Assembly (NCBI RefSeq): GCF_008973665.1
Contig: NZ_WACP01000020.1
Span: 54,800 to 118,799, forward strand
Origin: Paenibacillus tengchongensis
GTDB lineage: Bacteria; Bacillota; Bacilli; Paenibacillales; Paenibacillaceae
DNA length: 64,000 bases
Direction: 5' to 3'
Shown: positions 24,794 to 33,341 of the stretch, in pieces
Layout of the letters: each line of letters starts with the position of its first letter
Numbering within the stretch: the stretch's first letter is position 1
Program-made: the position numbers and the translations under genes
Notes under the pieces: model-generated
Database searches by the model: none
Seen by the model: the letters and a program-made list of their open reading frames with translations, nothing else
What the model was told of the DNA's origin: nothing

Positions 24794-25903
24794 TTACTTC
24801 AACTTAACAAACGGGCTGCTGCCGTCCGGCAGTAACTCCCTGAAGGTGAACGTGAATTCAGGGAATCCAGAAGCATAGGCGGTATACTCATAGACCTGGA
24901 AGAAGAGCACTGCTCTGCCATCTTTCAAGTAAAAGCATTTCTCTGTATTCAGTCCGGTAAAGCCGCCCAGATAGCCACCCTCTGCCTTCAGCTGTTTGGA
25001 GAGCTTGGCGTTTAATTCTTTCTTGTAATTCGGGTTAGCCCCGAACAGATCGCCCAACAACAGGCGTTTACCGTCCTTCAGGGAGAAGGTATATGCATCC
25101 CGGTAACTCATTCCGTGTGCACCTCCGGTGTAGCTGTACTGGTCGAGCACAAGACTCAGCACGCCATTCCGGTTATACGTAATAACATAGCCGCCGTCGA
25201 ATTCGTAGGGCCGCTCATCCTCCGCTTTGCGGGAGATCTGTTCTTTTGAAGCATCGGCAAATTTCTGAACGCTTTGCTTAATCATAGAATTCATGGTCTG
25301 CTGCGCCTCGCTGTTCGCCAGCCCGCTGATCTGCGGATATTCAATACGGATAGGTGCATCCTCACGATCGCTCGCATAAACCTCCGTAGTGATTGTAATC
25401 GCGTTTTGTGCCTGCTTCAGCACATTCAAACGTCCGGTAGCCAGGCTGAGGTCACCTTTATAGCCCAAATAATCGCTCAATAACTCAGCCGGTACATACA
25501 GTCGGTTATTCATCATTCGGCCGTCATAGTCCCCGAGATAATAATTGTTCACGTAGGTGGATATTCCATACTCCAATACTTCAATCCGGACCTGATTATA
25601 GCCTTTGCCGATTGTGTAGGCGTTGTTCGCTTTGTCATACGAGATGCCCATACCGAGGGAATCCCGCAGGAAGGTTACCGGCACCCATACCTTACCGTCC
25701 TGATACAGCCCTGTTTGATTCGTAACCTTTCCATCGGCCTTCAGCACAATAACCGAATTCGCCGCTTTCGACTGAGCAGCAGGATCCGGAGCAGCCGCAG
25801 CCTCCCCGGTTTCTCCCGGCAGCCATCCGCCGCTAAGCAGCATACCCGCCGCCAATACTCCCGCGCTCCATTTGCGTACCTGTTCCTTCAGCATAATATT
25901 CAT
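24794..25903 (-). CDS. Secreted protein with copper-amine-oxidase-like N-domain and DUF4163/DUF3298
   Basis: The 369-residue protein has a signal peptide (about 1-38, hydrophobic core AGVLAAGMLLSGG). Residues of about 50-165 form a copper amine oxidase N-terminal-like repeat (VWVPVTFLRDSLGMGISYDK and LYVPAELLSDYLGYK), which acts as a wall or structural module rather than an oxidase. From about 165 a DUF4163 part leads into a DUF3298 domain containing YSYTGGAHGMSY and FSLKDGKRLLLGDLF, as in RsiV-type proteins that can bind lysozyme. I used ATG 25903 after GGAGGGG. It is probably extracellular; no sigma-factor gene is adjacent. Confidence 0.82.
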   Translation of the reverse strand: MNIMLKEQVRKWSAGVLAAGMLLSGGWLPGETGEAAAAPDPAAQSKAANSVIVLKADGKVTNQTGLYQDGKVWVPVTFLRDSLGMGISYDKANNAYTIGKGYNQVRIEVLEYGISTYVNNYYLGDYDGRMMNNRLYVPAELLSDYLGYKGDLSLATGRLNVLKQAQNAITITTEVYASDREDAPIRIEYPQISGLANSEAQQTMNSMIKQSVQKFADASKEQISRKAEDERPYEFDGGYVITYNRNGVLSLVLDQYSYTGGAHGMSYRDAYTFSLKDGKRLLLGDLFGANPNYKKELNAKLSKQLKAEGGYLGGFTGLNTEKCFYLKDGRAVLFFQVYEYTAYASGFPEFTFTFRELLPDGSSPFVKLK

Positions 25904-26119
25904 AATTCCGTCCCCTCCCACTGGCAGTTATGATGTTCAAGATGTAGTGTACCAATGCTTCAAGGGCGTTCCGCCCCTTCTCACTCTTTCCATTATAAAG
26001 AATATGCAGACTGCGGTTGTTACAATGGACCTTACAGTTTCTTAAGCAAATCGGCCAATTGCCTGATAGCTTGTAACCTATCCTTAAACATTATGAGAGA
26101 TTTCACACATCAGCCTTGC

Positions 26120-26171
26120 AAAAAGAAAAGAGAAGCGCCGCACCGGCCCTACCGGCCAAGTCCTGCGCTTC
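26120..26171 (-). terminator. Terminator of the SIMPL-domain gene
   Basis: GAAGCGC and GCGCTTC enclose a second stem (CCGGCC/GGCCGG) and lead into TCTTTTCTTTTT on the minus strand. The remaining bases up to 25904 show nothing else. Confidence 0.75.
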
Positions 26172-26186
26172 CCGCGAAATCCATTG

Positions 26187-26945
26187 TTATTTCAGTTCGT
26201 ACGTTACATTAAGCTGGGTGGTTACTTTCACTTCGCCCGCTTCCACTGAAGTTGCTGCGCCCGCATCGGCTGCCGCTTTAGCCATCGAGTTCATTTCGAC
26301 ATAAGTCACAGGGTTGTTGCCGTCGTCGCTTTGGATCACAGTCACCACTTGACCCAGGCTGCGCTTGGCCGCTTTGGCAATGGCTCCTGCTTTGACATCG
26401 GCGTTGGCCATTGCTTTCTCAATCACCTGAGCTTCAAAAGCGGAAGGATCCTCAATCGCAAACCGTGCATTGCCGATATTGTTGGCGCCGGCGGTGGAGA
26501 CGGCATCCAGCAGCGATCCGACCTTGGCGAGATCACGGTACGTTACCTCCAGCGTGTGCTGGGCGATGTAGCCCTTTACCTGCTGTCCGTCTTTTTCAGA
26601 GTAACTGTAGTTAGGCTGAACATAGAACTGGGTGCTCTGAATATCCTTGTCTGCAATGCCCCAAGTGCTCTTCAGAAGAGCGGTAATCTTGGAAATCTTC
26701 GCCCCGTTGGTCTTTTGCGCTTCCTCCGCAGTAGCTGCCGAAGTACTGACCCCTACCGACAAATAAACGACGTCCGGCTTGATCGACAGCTCGCCTTTGC
26801 CTACCACACTAACGATATTCTTCTGCATTTCCTCAGCGGCGTACGCCTTTTCCGGCCCTGTAAACGCACCGTTCAATGCCATTCCCCCTACCAATAAGCT
26901 GCTTGCCAGCAGTACCGAACCAACCATCTTGCCCCATTTGTTCAT
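26187..26945 (-). CDS. Secreted SIMPL (DUF541) domain protein
   Basis: The 252-residue protein has a signal peptide (about 1-37, ending KAYAA) and one SIMPL domain: VVGKGELSIKPDVVYLSVGVST near the start, then YSEKDGQQVKGYIAQHTLEV, and a final TTQLNVTYEL strand. The family includes YggE and BP26-type periplasmic or surface proteins linked to oxidative stress, with oligomeric ring forms known. I placed the start at ATG 26945; the ATG at 26954 overlaps the ribosome site. Confidence 0.88.
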   Translation of the reverse strand: MNKWGKMVGSVLLASSLLVGGMALNGAFTGPEKAYAAEEMQKNIVSVVGKGELSIKPDVVYLSVGVSTSAATAEEAQKTNGAKISKITALLKSTWGIADKDIQSTQFYVQPNYSYSEKDGQQVKGYIAQHTLEVTYRDLAKVGSLLDAVSTAGANNIGNARFAIEDPSAFEAQVIEKAMANADVKAGAIAKAAKRSLGQVVTVIQSDDGNNPVTYVEMNSMAKAAADAGAATSVEAGEVKVTTQLNVTYELK

Positions 26946-27066
26946 ACCTTGCATCCCCTTTCAGATTTCGTAATTTGCTTTGGTACCCTATAGACGGAGC
27001 AGCTTGGATAATGTTGCATATCTCCCTTGAGCCGTTAGAATATATTTTTTCCTGATTGCAATAAAA

Positions 27067-27085
27067 AAAGCCCCAAAGGGGCTTT
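27067..27085 (-). terminator. Terminator of the rapZ-yvcK-whiA-HPr operon
   Basis: AAAGCCCC-AAA-GGGGCTTT is followed by T on the minus strand (TTTTTTTATT). Confidence 0.88.
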
Positions 27086-27211
27086 CAGACGAACTTCGAA
27101 AACGGTATTCTACCTGATGTACCAGAATCCTTATATTTCTGGCAGAAACGGCCGCCTCCCGCCAGGAGGACAGCCATTATCTCCTCATGCACAATGTTAA
27201 GAAGTTACAAA

Positions 27212-27481
27212 TTACTGGTTCTCCAGTTCTTCCTTGCTGACAAGACTGGTCAAAGCGGTTACAGCCTGGTCGGCATCTGCACCGTCCGCGCTGATATAAA
27301 TCTCCGTGCCGGAGCTGATCGCGAGGCTCATAATGCCCATGATGCTTTTGGCGTTCACTTTTTTATCGTCTTTTTCCACGAAGATTTCCGATGAAAACTT
27401 GTTCGCTTCCTGCACGAAGAGCGCTGCCGGCCGTGCATGGAGCCCCGTCTTCAAACGTACAACTACCGGGTGCTTTGTCAT
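27212..27481 (-). CDS. HPr-family phosphocarrier at the crh locus
   Basis: The 89-residue protein carries TGLHARPAA with His at position 15 and KSIMGIMSL with Ser at position 46. His15 is the PTS phosphorylation site; Ser46 is the target of HprK, also encoded here. In B. subtilis the same position, after yvcJ-yvcK-yvcL, holds Crh, in which residue 15 is Gln and PTS transfer is lost. This one retains both sites, so it may act as a true HPr or a dual-function protein. ATG 27481 has AGGGGGT upstream. Without the main pts operon I cannot tell whether it is the only HPr. Confidence 0.93.
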   Translation of the reverse strand: MTKHPVVVRLKTGLHARPAALFVQEANKFSSEIFVEKDDKKVNAKSIMGIMSLAISSGTEIYISADGADADQAVTALTSLVSKEELENQ

Positions 27482-27579
27482 GAAACGCTTACCCCCTATT
27501 TGAGATCTGCCCAAAAATTTCACATTAATTTTATAATATTATATCATTATAACTTCTTCCACACTAGAAAAAAAATAAT

Positions 27580-28509
27580 TCAGCCGTTCCGGACCTTGTC
27601 CGCCAATTCGTCGATTTTGCGCAGGCGGTGGTTCACGCCTGATTTGCTGACATTGCCTTTCAGCATCTCGCCGACTTCCTTGAGGTTAATCTCCGGATGG
27701 GCCAGTCTGATTTCCGCCACTTCGCGCAGTTTATCCGGCAGATTCTCCAGTCCCATTTCGCGCTGCAGCAGCTTGATATTCTCAATCTGCCGTACGGCGG
27801 CCCCGATCGTCTTGTTAAGGTTCGCCGTTTCGCAGTTGACGATACGGTTGACGGAGTTGCGCATGTCGCGCATGATCCGCACATCCTCGAACTTGAACAA
27901 GGCCTGGTGTGCGCCGATCAGGCTCAGGAACTCGATGATCTTCTCGCCTTCCTTGATGTATAGGATGAATCCTTTCTTGCGCTCTATGCAGCGGGCGTTG
28001 AGGTGAAATTCCCCAGCCAGCTCCACCAGCGCCTTACAGTGCTCCTCATACATCGACGCGATCTCCAGATGATACGAAGAACCTTCCGGATTGTTGACCG
28101 AACCTCCGGCCATGAATGCTCCGCGCAGATAAGCGCGTTTGCAGCAGTTCTTGGCGACAATCTCCTCGTCGATGCCATCTGTAAAGATAAACCCTTCCGA
28201 GACGATCCGCAGATCCTTCAGAATTTCCTGCACCGAAGTAGGAATGCGGACGATATAGACGTTATTTTTCTTCAAACGCATTTTTTTACGCACGAGCAGC
28301 TCGATATGGACCTGGTAATATTTCTTAAGCAAAGAATATACCCGCCTTGCAATCGCGGCATTCTCCGTCGAAATGTCGAGAACAACCTTTTTGCTGGTAA
28401 GCTGCACCGATCCGTTCATCCGGATCAACGCCGACATCTCCGCTTTCTCGCAGCAAGGCTGGCTCTCCACCATCGTCAGCTCTTTTTTGGTAAGGGCCGC
28501 AAAAGACAA
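27580..28509 (-). CDS. whiA: DNA-binding protein WhiA
   Basis: The 309-residue protein combines a LAGLIDADG-like N-terminal fold (MSFAALTKKELT.., then YLRGAFMAGGSVNNPEGSYH-like text) with a C-terminal helix-turn-helix (HPEINLKEVGEML..SGVNHRLRKI). WhiA affects cell division and chromosome organisation in Bacillus and sporulation in actinomycetes. I use TTG 28509, because AAAGAGGTGA precedes it and the family begins MSFA; the ATG at 28527 overlaps that ribosome site. It lies between yvcK and the HPr gene. Confidence 0.95.
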   Translation of the reverse strand: MSFAALTKKELTMVESQPCCEKAEMSALIRMNGSVQLTSKKVVLDISTENAAIARRVYSLLKKYYQVHIELLVRKKMRLKKNNVYIVRIPTSVQEILKDLRIVSEGFIFTDGIDEEIVAKNCCKRAYLRGAFMAGGSVNNPEGSSYHLEIASMYEEHCKALVELAGEFHLNARCIERKKGFILYIKEGEKIIEFLSLIGAHQALFKFEDVRIMRDMRNSVNRIVNCETANLNKTIGAAVRQIENIKLLQREMGLENLPDKLREVAEIRLAHPEINLKEVGEMLKGNVSKSGVNHRLRKIDELADKVRNG

Positions 28510-28542
28510 GGGGCTCACCTCTTTCATGTCAATTCAGTATCG

Positions 28543-29514
28543 TTATCTGGATATCCAGTTCTCCACCAGCTGATATATATGATGGCTTAATTTGTTGGTA
28601 TCATGCCTGAGGTACGTCTTAAACAGTACCAGCTTGTCGGCAATCACTTTATATCTGCCATCCAGGGCTTCCCGGTCCAGCTGTACCGGCCGCGCGCCCT
28701 TCTCGGCGTATTTGCTCTGCACCTGCTCGGGAATGTCCCCGTCATTGACGATGACGTAATCGAATAAATGCAGACCGATGTGGTCGTACACCGCCTGCAG
28801 ATGATCGCTGACCGTATAATTGTCTGTCTCTCCGGGCTGGGTCATCACATTGCAGACAAAAATCTTGATCGCCTTGGACGATACCACTGCCTCTGCCAGC
28901 TTCGGCACGAGCAGGTTCGGTAGAATGCTTGTGTAAAGACTGCCGGGACCAAGGAGAATGGCATCCGCCTCCGCAATGGCCTCCAGCGCCTCCGGCAGCG
29001 GTTCCACATCGGGAGGGTCCAGGAAGACGCGTTTGATCTTCCCCCCCGCCTCCGGGATCTTCGACTCCCCGGTAACAATGGTTCCGTCAGCCATCTCCGC
29101 ATGCAGCACCACGGCTTCTCCGGCCGCGGGCAGCACCCGCCCGCGAACGGCGAATACGCGGCTAAGCTCACGGACAGCCGTGACAAAGTCGCCGGAAATA
29201 TCTGTAAGCGCCGCCAGGATCAAATTGCCGAGACTGTGCCCGGCCAGCCCTTCCCCGGCACTAAAGCGGTATTTCATAATCTCGGCCATCAGCGGCTCCA
29301 CATCGGCCATAGCCGTCAGCACGTTGCGGATATCGCCGGGAGGCGGCATCTGCAGCTCGCTGCGCAATATGCCGGAGCTGCCTCCGTCATCGGCCACGGT
29401 AACGATGGCCGTAATATCGAGCGGCTTCTCTTTCAGGCCGCGCAGCATGACAGATAACCCGGTGCCGCCGCCCATCACAACGATGCGCGGGCGCCCTCTC
29501 TGTTCCTTAGCCAC
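28543..29514 (-). CDS. yvcK: Gluconeogenesis/cell-shape factor YvcK
   Basis: The 323-residue protein has the family's nucleotide-sugar-binding start VVMGGGTGLSVMLRGLK and VADDGGSSGILR, and GDIRNVLTAMA. YvcK-type proteins bind UDP-sugars and are needed for normal morphology on gluconeogenic carbon. The start is GTG after AGAAGGG. It is the second gene after rapZ, 18 bases downstream. Confidence 0.95.
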   Translation of the reverse strand: MAKEQRGRPRIVVMGGGTGLSVMLRGLKEKPLDITAIVTVADDGGSSGILRSELQMPPPGDIRNVLTAMADVEPLMAEIMKYRFSAGEGLAGHSLGNLILAALTDISGDFVTAVRELSRVFAVRGRVLPAAGEAVVLHAEMADGTIVTGESKIPEAGGKIKRVFLDPPDVEPLPEALEAIAEADAILLGPGSLYTSILPNLLVPKLAEAVVSSKAIKIFVCNVMTQPGETDNYTVSDHLQAVYDHIGLHLFDYVIVNDGDIPEQVQSKYAEKGARPVQLDREALDGRYKVIADKLVLFKTYLRHDTNKLSHHIYQLVENWISR

Positions 29515-29532
29515 TAATGATCCCTTCTCTCG

Positions 29533-30432
29533 TTAATGCCGATCACGCTCAGAATCCCGATGGCTGACCGATACCGATTCCGTTTCACTGACCCCCAGCA
29601 TTTTGCCCAAATACTCGGCAATGGCCACAGAACGGTGCTTCCCGCCCGTGCAGCCAATACCGATAATAATCTGGGCTTTGCCCTCCTTGCGGTATTGGGG
29701 AATCAGAAATTGCAGCATATCCAGCAGCTTGGTCAGGAAGGCTTGCGTCTCAGGCCATTTCATTACATAGTCGTATACATCGTTGTCTTGACCTGTCTTC
29801 GGGCGCAGCTGGTCCACATAATGCGGATTGGGCAGAAAACGGACATCAAACACAAGATCGGCGTCAATCGGAATACCATACTTGAAGCCAAACGAAGTGA
29901 TGTTGACGGAGAGTGTGTTCTTGCCGAGCTGGGAGAACCGGGAGACAATTTTGTCCTTGAGCTGCGCCGGCTTCATATTGCTTGTGTCCAGGCACAGAGT
30001 GGCGGAGTTCTTCAGATCCTCGAGCATCTGGCGCTCCAGCCGGATACCGTCGAGCGGCATCCCTTTGGGAGCCAGGGGATGGTGCCGCCGGCTCTCCTTG
30101 TAACGCTGGACCAGTACAGAGTCGGTAGCGTCCAGGAAGAGAATCTCACAGCCGATGCTGGATTCGGTCTTGATGTAATTCAGCGATTCCGACAAAGCGG
30201 TGAAGAATTCCCTGCCTCTAAGGTCGATGACAAGTGCCACCTTAGCGATCTTCCCCTTGGATTGTTCAATCAGTTCGGCAAACTTAGGAATGAGAACGGG
30301 CGGCAGATTATCGACGCAGAAAAAGCCCAGATCTTCAAGGCTTTGCACGGCTATGGTCTTCCCGGCACCCGACATCCCCGTAATAATAATCAAGGTGGCT
30401 CCACCAGGCACCGTTTGTTCCATGTCGGTCAT
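29533..30432 (-). CDS. rapZ: RNase adapter / nucleotide-binding protein RapZ (YvcJ)
   Basis: The 299-residue protein has a Walker A motif GMSGAGKT near the N-terminus and a Walker-B-like DLRGREF. The C-terminal domain ends IGIGCTGGKHRSVAIAEYL, typical of the family. E. coli RapZ controls amino-sugar synthesis through GlmZ decay; B. subtilis YvcJ affects competence. I use ATG 30432 after GGGGAGGGAC. It heads rapZ-yvcK-whiA-HPr and lies 47 bases after the glucokinase gene, so it may share its promoter. Confidence 0.95.
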   Translation of the reverse strand: MTDMEQTVPGGATLIIITGMSGAGKTIAVQSLEDLGFFCVDNLPPVLIPKFAELIEQSKGKIAKVALVIDLRGREFFTALSESLNYIKTESSIGCEILFLDATDSVLVQRYKESRRHHPLAPKGMPLDGIRLERQMLEDLKNSATLCLDTSNMKPAQLKDKIVSRFSQLGKNTLSVNITSFGFKYGIPIDADLVFDVRFLPNPHYVDQLRPKTGQDNDVYDYVMKWPETQAFLTKLLDMLQFLIPQYRKEGKAQIIIGIGCTGGKHRSVAIAEYLGKMLGVSETESVSVSHRDSERDRH

Positions 30433-30479
30433 TACAGCGTCCCTCCCCACAGGTATAATATATGAATAAATCCCGCTGA

Positions 30480-31430
30480 TTAAGAACGCAGCAAGAGACC
30501 TGCGGCACCAATAATGCCGGCGTCATTGCCAAGCTCAGCAGGGACGATCGTTACGCCCTTCTGCAGCGGCTCGGGAGCCAGCTTCGCGAACACGCGGCGC
30601 ACTTCTTCGAACAGAATATCGCCGGCTTTGGATACGCCGCCGCCTACGATGAACACTTCAGGGTTGAGTACAGCAGCCACTGCAGCCATGGATTTGCCCA
30701 GGTAGAATGCGGCGCGGTTGACGATGCGTAGCGCCACTTCATCTCCGGCCTTGGCGGCGTCGAATACTTCCTTGGCCGCAATCTTCTCCACAAGCGACAG
30801 CGAAGTGCGGTCGCCGCGCGCTACGGCGTCATTGGCCATACGAATGATGCCGGTTGCCGAGGAAACGGTTTCCAGACAACCCATCTTGCCGCAGCCGCAT
30901 TGAATGGCTTCCAGGTCAGGCACAACAGAGATATGCCCTAATTCCCCGGCCAGTCCGGCGAACCCCTGGTATACGCTGCCATTAATGATAATACCGCCGC
31001 CGACGCCGGTTCCCAGCGTATAGCAGACGCAATTCTCTACGCCGCGTCCCGCACCGCTCCAAGCCTCGCCCAGAGCCGCTACGTTGGCATCATTGTCTAT
31101 TTTGACAGGCTTGTTCAGCCGATTCTCCAGAATGGAGCGGATCGGCACATCTCTAAATCCTATGTTAGGCGCATGGATAATGATGCCTTCACGAATATTG
31201 GTAAATCCGGCCAGACCGGCACCAACGCCGGCAAGCTGCTCCCAGGAGTACGGAGAGTCCTCCACAATCTGGCGCACATATTTCTCGATGTTGTCAATGA
31301 CAGTATCGACGCCGTCGGCAGTTCCCGTAGGTCCCTCGTAAGTATGCAGCAATTTGCCTTCGGCATTGCAGATTCCCACTTTAATTGTGGTTCCGCCTAA
31401 ATCCACGCCAACGTAGATATTCTCAGACAT
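30480..31430 (-). CDS. glcK: ROK-family glucokinase
   Basis: The 316-residue enzyme phosphorylates glucose with ATP. Features are the phosphate loop DLGGTTIKVG, the active-site DNDAN, the ROK block GELGHISVVPD and the zinc site CGCGKMGCLE. Start ATG 31430 follows AAAGGTGG. A strong promoter lies directly upstream. Its product enters the glycolysis encoded 8 kb away. Confidence 0.94.
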   Translation of the reverse strand: MSENIYVGVDLGGTTIKVGICNAEGKLLHTYEGPTGTADGVDTVIDNIEKYVRQIVEDSPYSWEQLAGVGAGLAGFTNIREGIIIHAPNIGFRDVPIRSILENRLNKPVKIDNDANVAALGEAWSGAGRGVENCVCYTLGTGVGGGIIINGSVYQGFAGLAGELGHISVVPDLEAIQCGCGKMGCLETVSSATGIIRMANDAVARGDRTSLSLVEKIAAKEVFDAAKAGDEVALRIVNRAAFYLGKSMAAVAAVLNPEVFIVGGGVSKAGDILFEEVRRVFAKLAPEPLQKGVTIVPAELGNDAGIIGAAGLLLRS

Positions 31431-31478
31431 GTAACAAGCCACCTTTTTCTATGCTAAAATAGTTAATCCTACGTACCC

Positions 31479-31507
31479 ACTATAATAGAAGCCTCCCCTC
31501 CGGTCAA
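31479..31507 (-). promoter_or_regulatory. glcK promoter
   Basis: TTGACC-17-TATAGT on the minus strand lies about 45 bases before the glcK start. It may also serve the rapZ operon. Confidence 0.85.
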
Positions 31508-31560
31508 GGAAAGGCGACACACCCGGGTGGATGAAATTTTTGTCGATCTGCGGGGATAAA

Positions 31561-31597
31561 GAAAACGGCTTCCCTGCGCTGCGGCAAGGAAACCGTA
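31561..31597 (-). terminator. Terminator of the DUF1858-DUF438 operon
   Basis: ACGGTTTCCTTGC and GCAGGGAAGCCGT form a stem followed by TTTTCTTT on the minus strand. Confidence 0.8.
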
Positions 31598-31617
31598 AAT
31601 CCCGCCTATGCGGCACT

Positions 31618-32886
31618 TTACTCTGACAATATCCGTTTTTGTCCTTCGAGTGCGCGGATCGGCGCAATGTTCTGGGTGAACTCGAGTGTACCCATATACT
31701 TGCCTTGCTCGTCGCGGACCGCAAAATAACGGATGTAGATAAATTTATCGCGGATATTGATCCAGAAATCCTCGGCATCTTTCCGCCCCGATTTGAAATC
31801 CTCCAGCAGCTTCTCCACCACATGCACGCTTTGCGGCGGATGGCAGTTCTGCACCGTGCGGCCGATCACGGCCTTGGTGCGGGCAAAGATGCGTTCCTTC
31901 CCATGCGAGAAATAGCGGACGACATCGTTCTCGTCAATAAACGTCAAATCGACAGGCAGATGATTGAGTACCGTCTCCAGCTGATGCAGCGACAAAATTC
32001 CCGTTTCGAAGCGGATAAAGCCTTGCGCCGGTGCTGTTCCTTCTTTGCCGTCTTCGGCGTCTTCGGACGCGCCTTCCGGTTCGGGTGAGCGTTCCGGGAT
32101 CCATTCCTGCTCCGGTGCCGCCAGGCAGAAGCCGATTTCGGCGCTCTCGCGGGCGATTTTGACCCACTCGTCCTCGGTCAGCTTCTCCAGCGCCATCGGC
32201 AGCAGGATATTTTCTTCCTTAAAGATCATTTCATTGACTTCACGGATGATGTCCTTCAGCATGGCATCGATTTCTGCAGCATTGCCCTGGTAATCACTGA
32301 GTGCCGCCTTGGCCGCTTTTATCATAGCCCGGATGCCGTCATCGACACCCCACATGACCTTGGTCGGCCCGTAAATTCCGTACTTCTCCAGATAGGGAAA
32401 GAGCAGATTTTCCTTGCGGCTATAATGCTTGTCGAGATCCAGCAGCAGGCTCAGGTCCTCCAGCAGCTTATAAATGTTGTCCGCACTGTCCTGCTTCATG
32501 AATTTGCCTGCATGCAGGTCCAGACGGAAATTCACCAGCCGTTCGATCTCCCGGTTCTCCAGCTTGAAGGTATGCACCGGATGCCCGGGCTGCTCCTCCG
32601 GCTGATTGGATCGGTGAATCTGCTCGATGGAGCCTTTGAAGATGGCGGTATGCACGGAACATAAGCGCTGCACTTCGGCAACCGGAATGCCTTCCTCCAT
32701 CATGAGCGAATTCTCCATGGCCGAAATTTCGGCAACAGTCACATCGCCCACAGCTTCTTCAAAGCGCGCCTTGACCTCCTCTACACTTTTACCGGCATGC
32801 AATTCCTTGATGATCTCCTTCAGCAGGTTCTGGCGGCGGGTCTGCTCTGGCACATCTACTTCGCGGTTGTTAATCAGTTCACTCAT
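31618..32886 (-). CDS. DUF438 protein with hemerythrin-like and PAS domains
   Basis: The 422-residue protein starts with a DUF438 helical domain (about 1-85). A hemerythrin-like HHE region follows (about 110-240), with candidate iron ligands in LDLHAGKF, LDKHYSRKENLLFPYLE and FKEENILLP. The C-terminal PAS-like domain (about 300-415) includes VDLTFIDENDVVRYFSHG and HPPQSVHVVEKLLEDF. Such proteins are thought to sense or handle O2, NO or iron-sulfur damage. It lies 51 bases after a DUF1858 protein, behind an Fnr-type box, which supports a role under low oxygen or with NO. Confidence 0.88.
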   Translation of the reverse strand: MSELINNREVDVPEQTRRQNLLKEIIKELHAGKSVEEVKARFEEAVGDVTVAEISAMENSLMMEEGIPVAEVQRLCSVHTAIFKGSIEQIHRSNQPEEQPGHPVHTFKLENREIERLVNFRLDLHAGKFMKQDSADNIYKLLEDLSLLLDLDKHYSRKENLLFPYLEKYGIYGPTKVMWGVDDGIRAMIKAAKAALSDYQGNAAEIDAMLKDIIREVNEMIFKEENILLPMALEKLTEDEWVKIARESAEIGFCLAAPEQEWIPERSPEPEGASEDAEDGKEGTAPAQGFIRFETGILSLHQLETVLNHLPVDLTFIDENDVVRYFSHGKERIFARTKAVIGRTVQNCHPPQSVHVVEKLLEDFKSGRKDAEDFWINIRDKFIYIRYFAVRDEQGKYMGTLEFTQNIAPIRALEGQKRILSE

Positions 32887-32937
32887 TGTTATCCCTCTCC
32901 TTTATGATTTGCATTGCGCAGCACCTGCGCTTCCCCT

Positions 32938-33165
32938 CTATTCGACGATCGTAAAGCCGTGGCGTTCAAAAGCTTGCCGTACGGTCTCCGGATCGATTTT
33001 TTTCAATTTCATTCCCTTGCTCAGGTTCATAAAACGTCCTGCCGTCTGCAGCATCCCCGGCTTCGCGATATCATGGAATCCCAGTTCCACCATAATCCCG
33101 GTGATTTCAGGATGGCGCGTGACCAGATCGTAGACCGATTCCTGTAAGCTCAGCGTTTTGGACAT
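32938..33165 (-). CDS. DUF1858 protein
   Basis: The 75-residue protein fits the DUF1858 pattern: an N-terminal SVYDLVTRHPEITGIMVELG followed by a helix with RFMNLSKG. DUF1858 domains accompany hemerythrin, DUF438 and hybrid-cluster-type proteins and are ScdA-N-like. ATG 33165 has GAAAAGGGGA upstream. It is the first gene of the pair with the DUF438 protein. An iron-sulfur repair or NO-related role is inference from context. Confidence 0.85.
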   Translation of the reverse strand: MSKTLSLQESVYDLVTRHPEITGIMVELGFHDIAKPGMLQTAGRFMNLSKGMKLKKIDPETVRQAFERHGFTIVE

Positions 33166-33209
33166 GACTGCTTCCCCTTTTCGAAGTGATAATACCAACG
33201 GTCCAGTTA

Positions 33210-33274
33210 TTGAGAACATTTCTCAATTGAAGCTTAGCATATGCGTAAGTCGCTCTTTGTGATTGCAGTCACAA
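33210..33274 (-). promoter_or_regulatory. Fnr-type box plus second dyad upstream of the DUF1858 gene
   Basis: TTGTGATTGCAGTCACAA (33257-33274) is a perfect Fnr/Crp-type palindrome (TGTGA-6-TCACA). A TAAGCT -10-like box is centred 32 bases downstream, the distance of a class II Fnr promoter. A second perfect dyad, TTGAGAA-CAT-TTCTCAA (33210-33226), falls near the transcription start and could bind a repressor. Confidence 0.8.
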
Positions 33275-33278
33275 ATAT

Positions 33279-33304
33279 AAAAAAAAGCCCCACTATGTGG
33301 GGCT
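33279..33304 (-). terminator. Terminator of the ABC transporter operon
   Basis: AGCCCCAC-ATA-GTGGGGCT is followed by T8 on the minus strand. Confidence 0.9.
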
Positions 33305-33341
33305 GGGGCTTGGCATCCGCGGTTTGATGAATCCTGCACCG

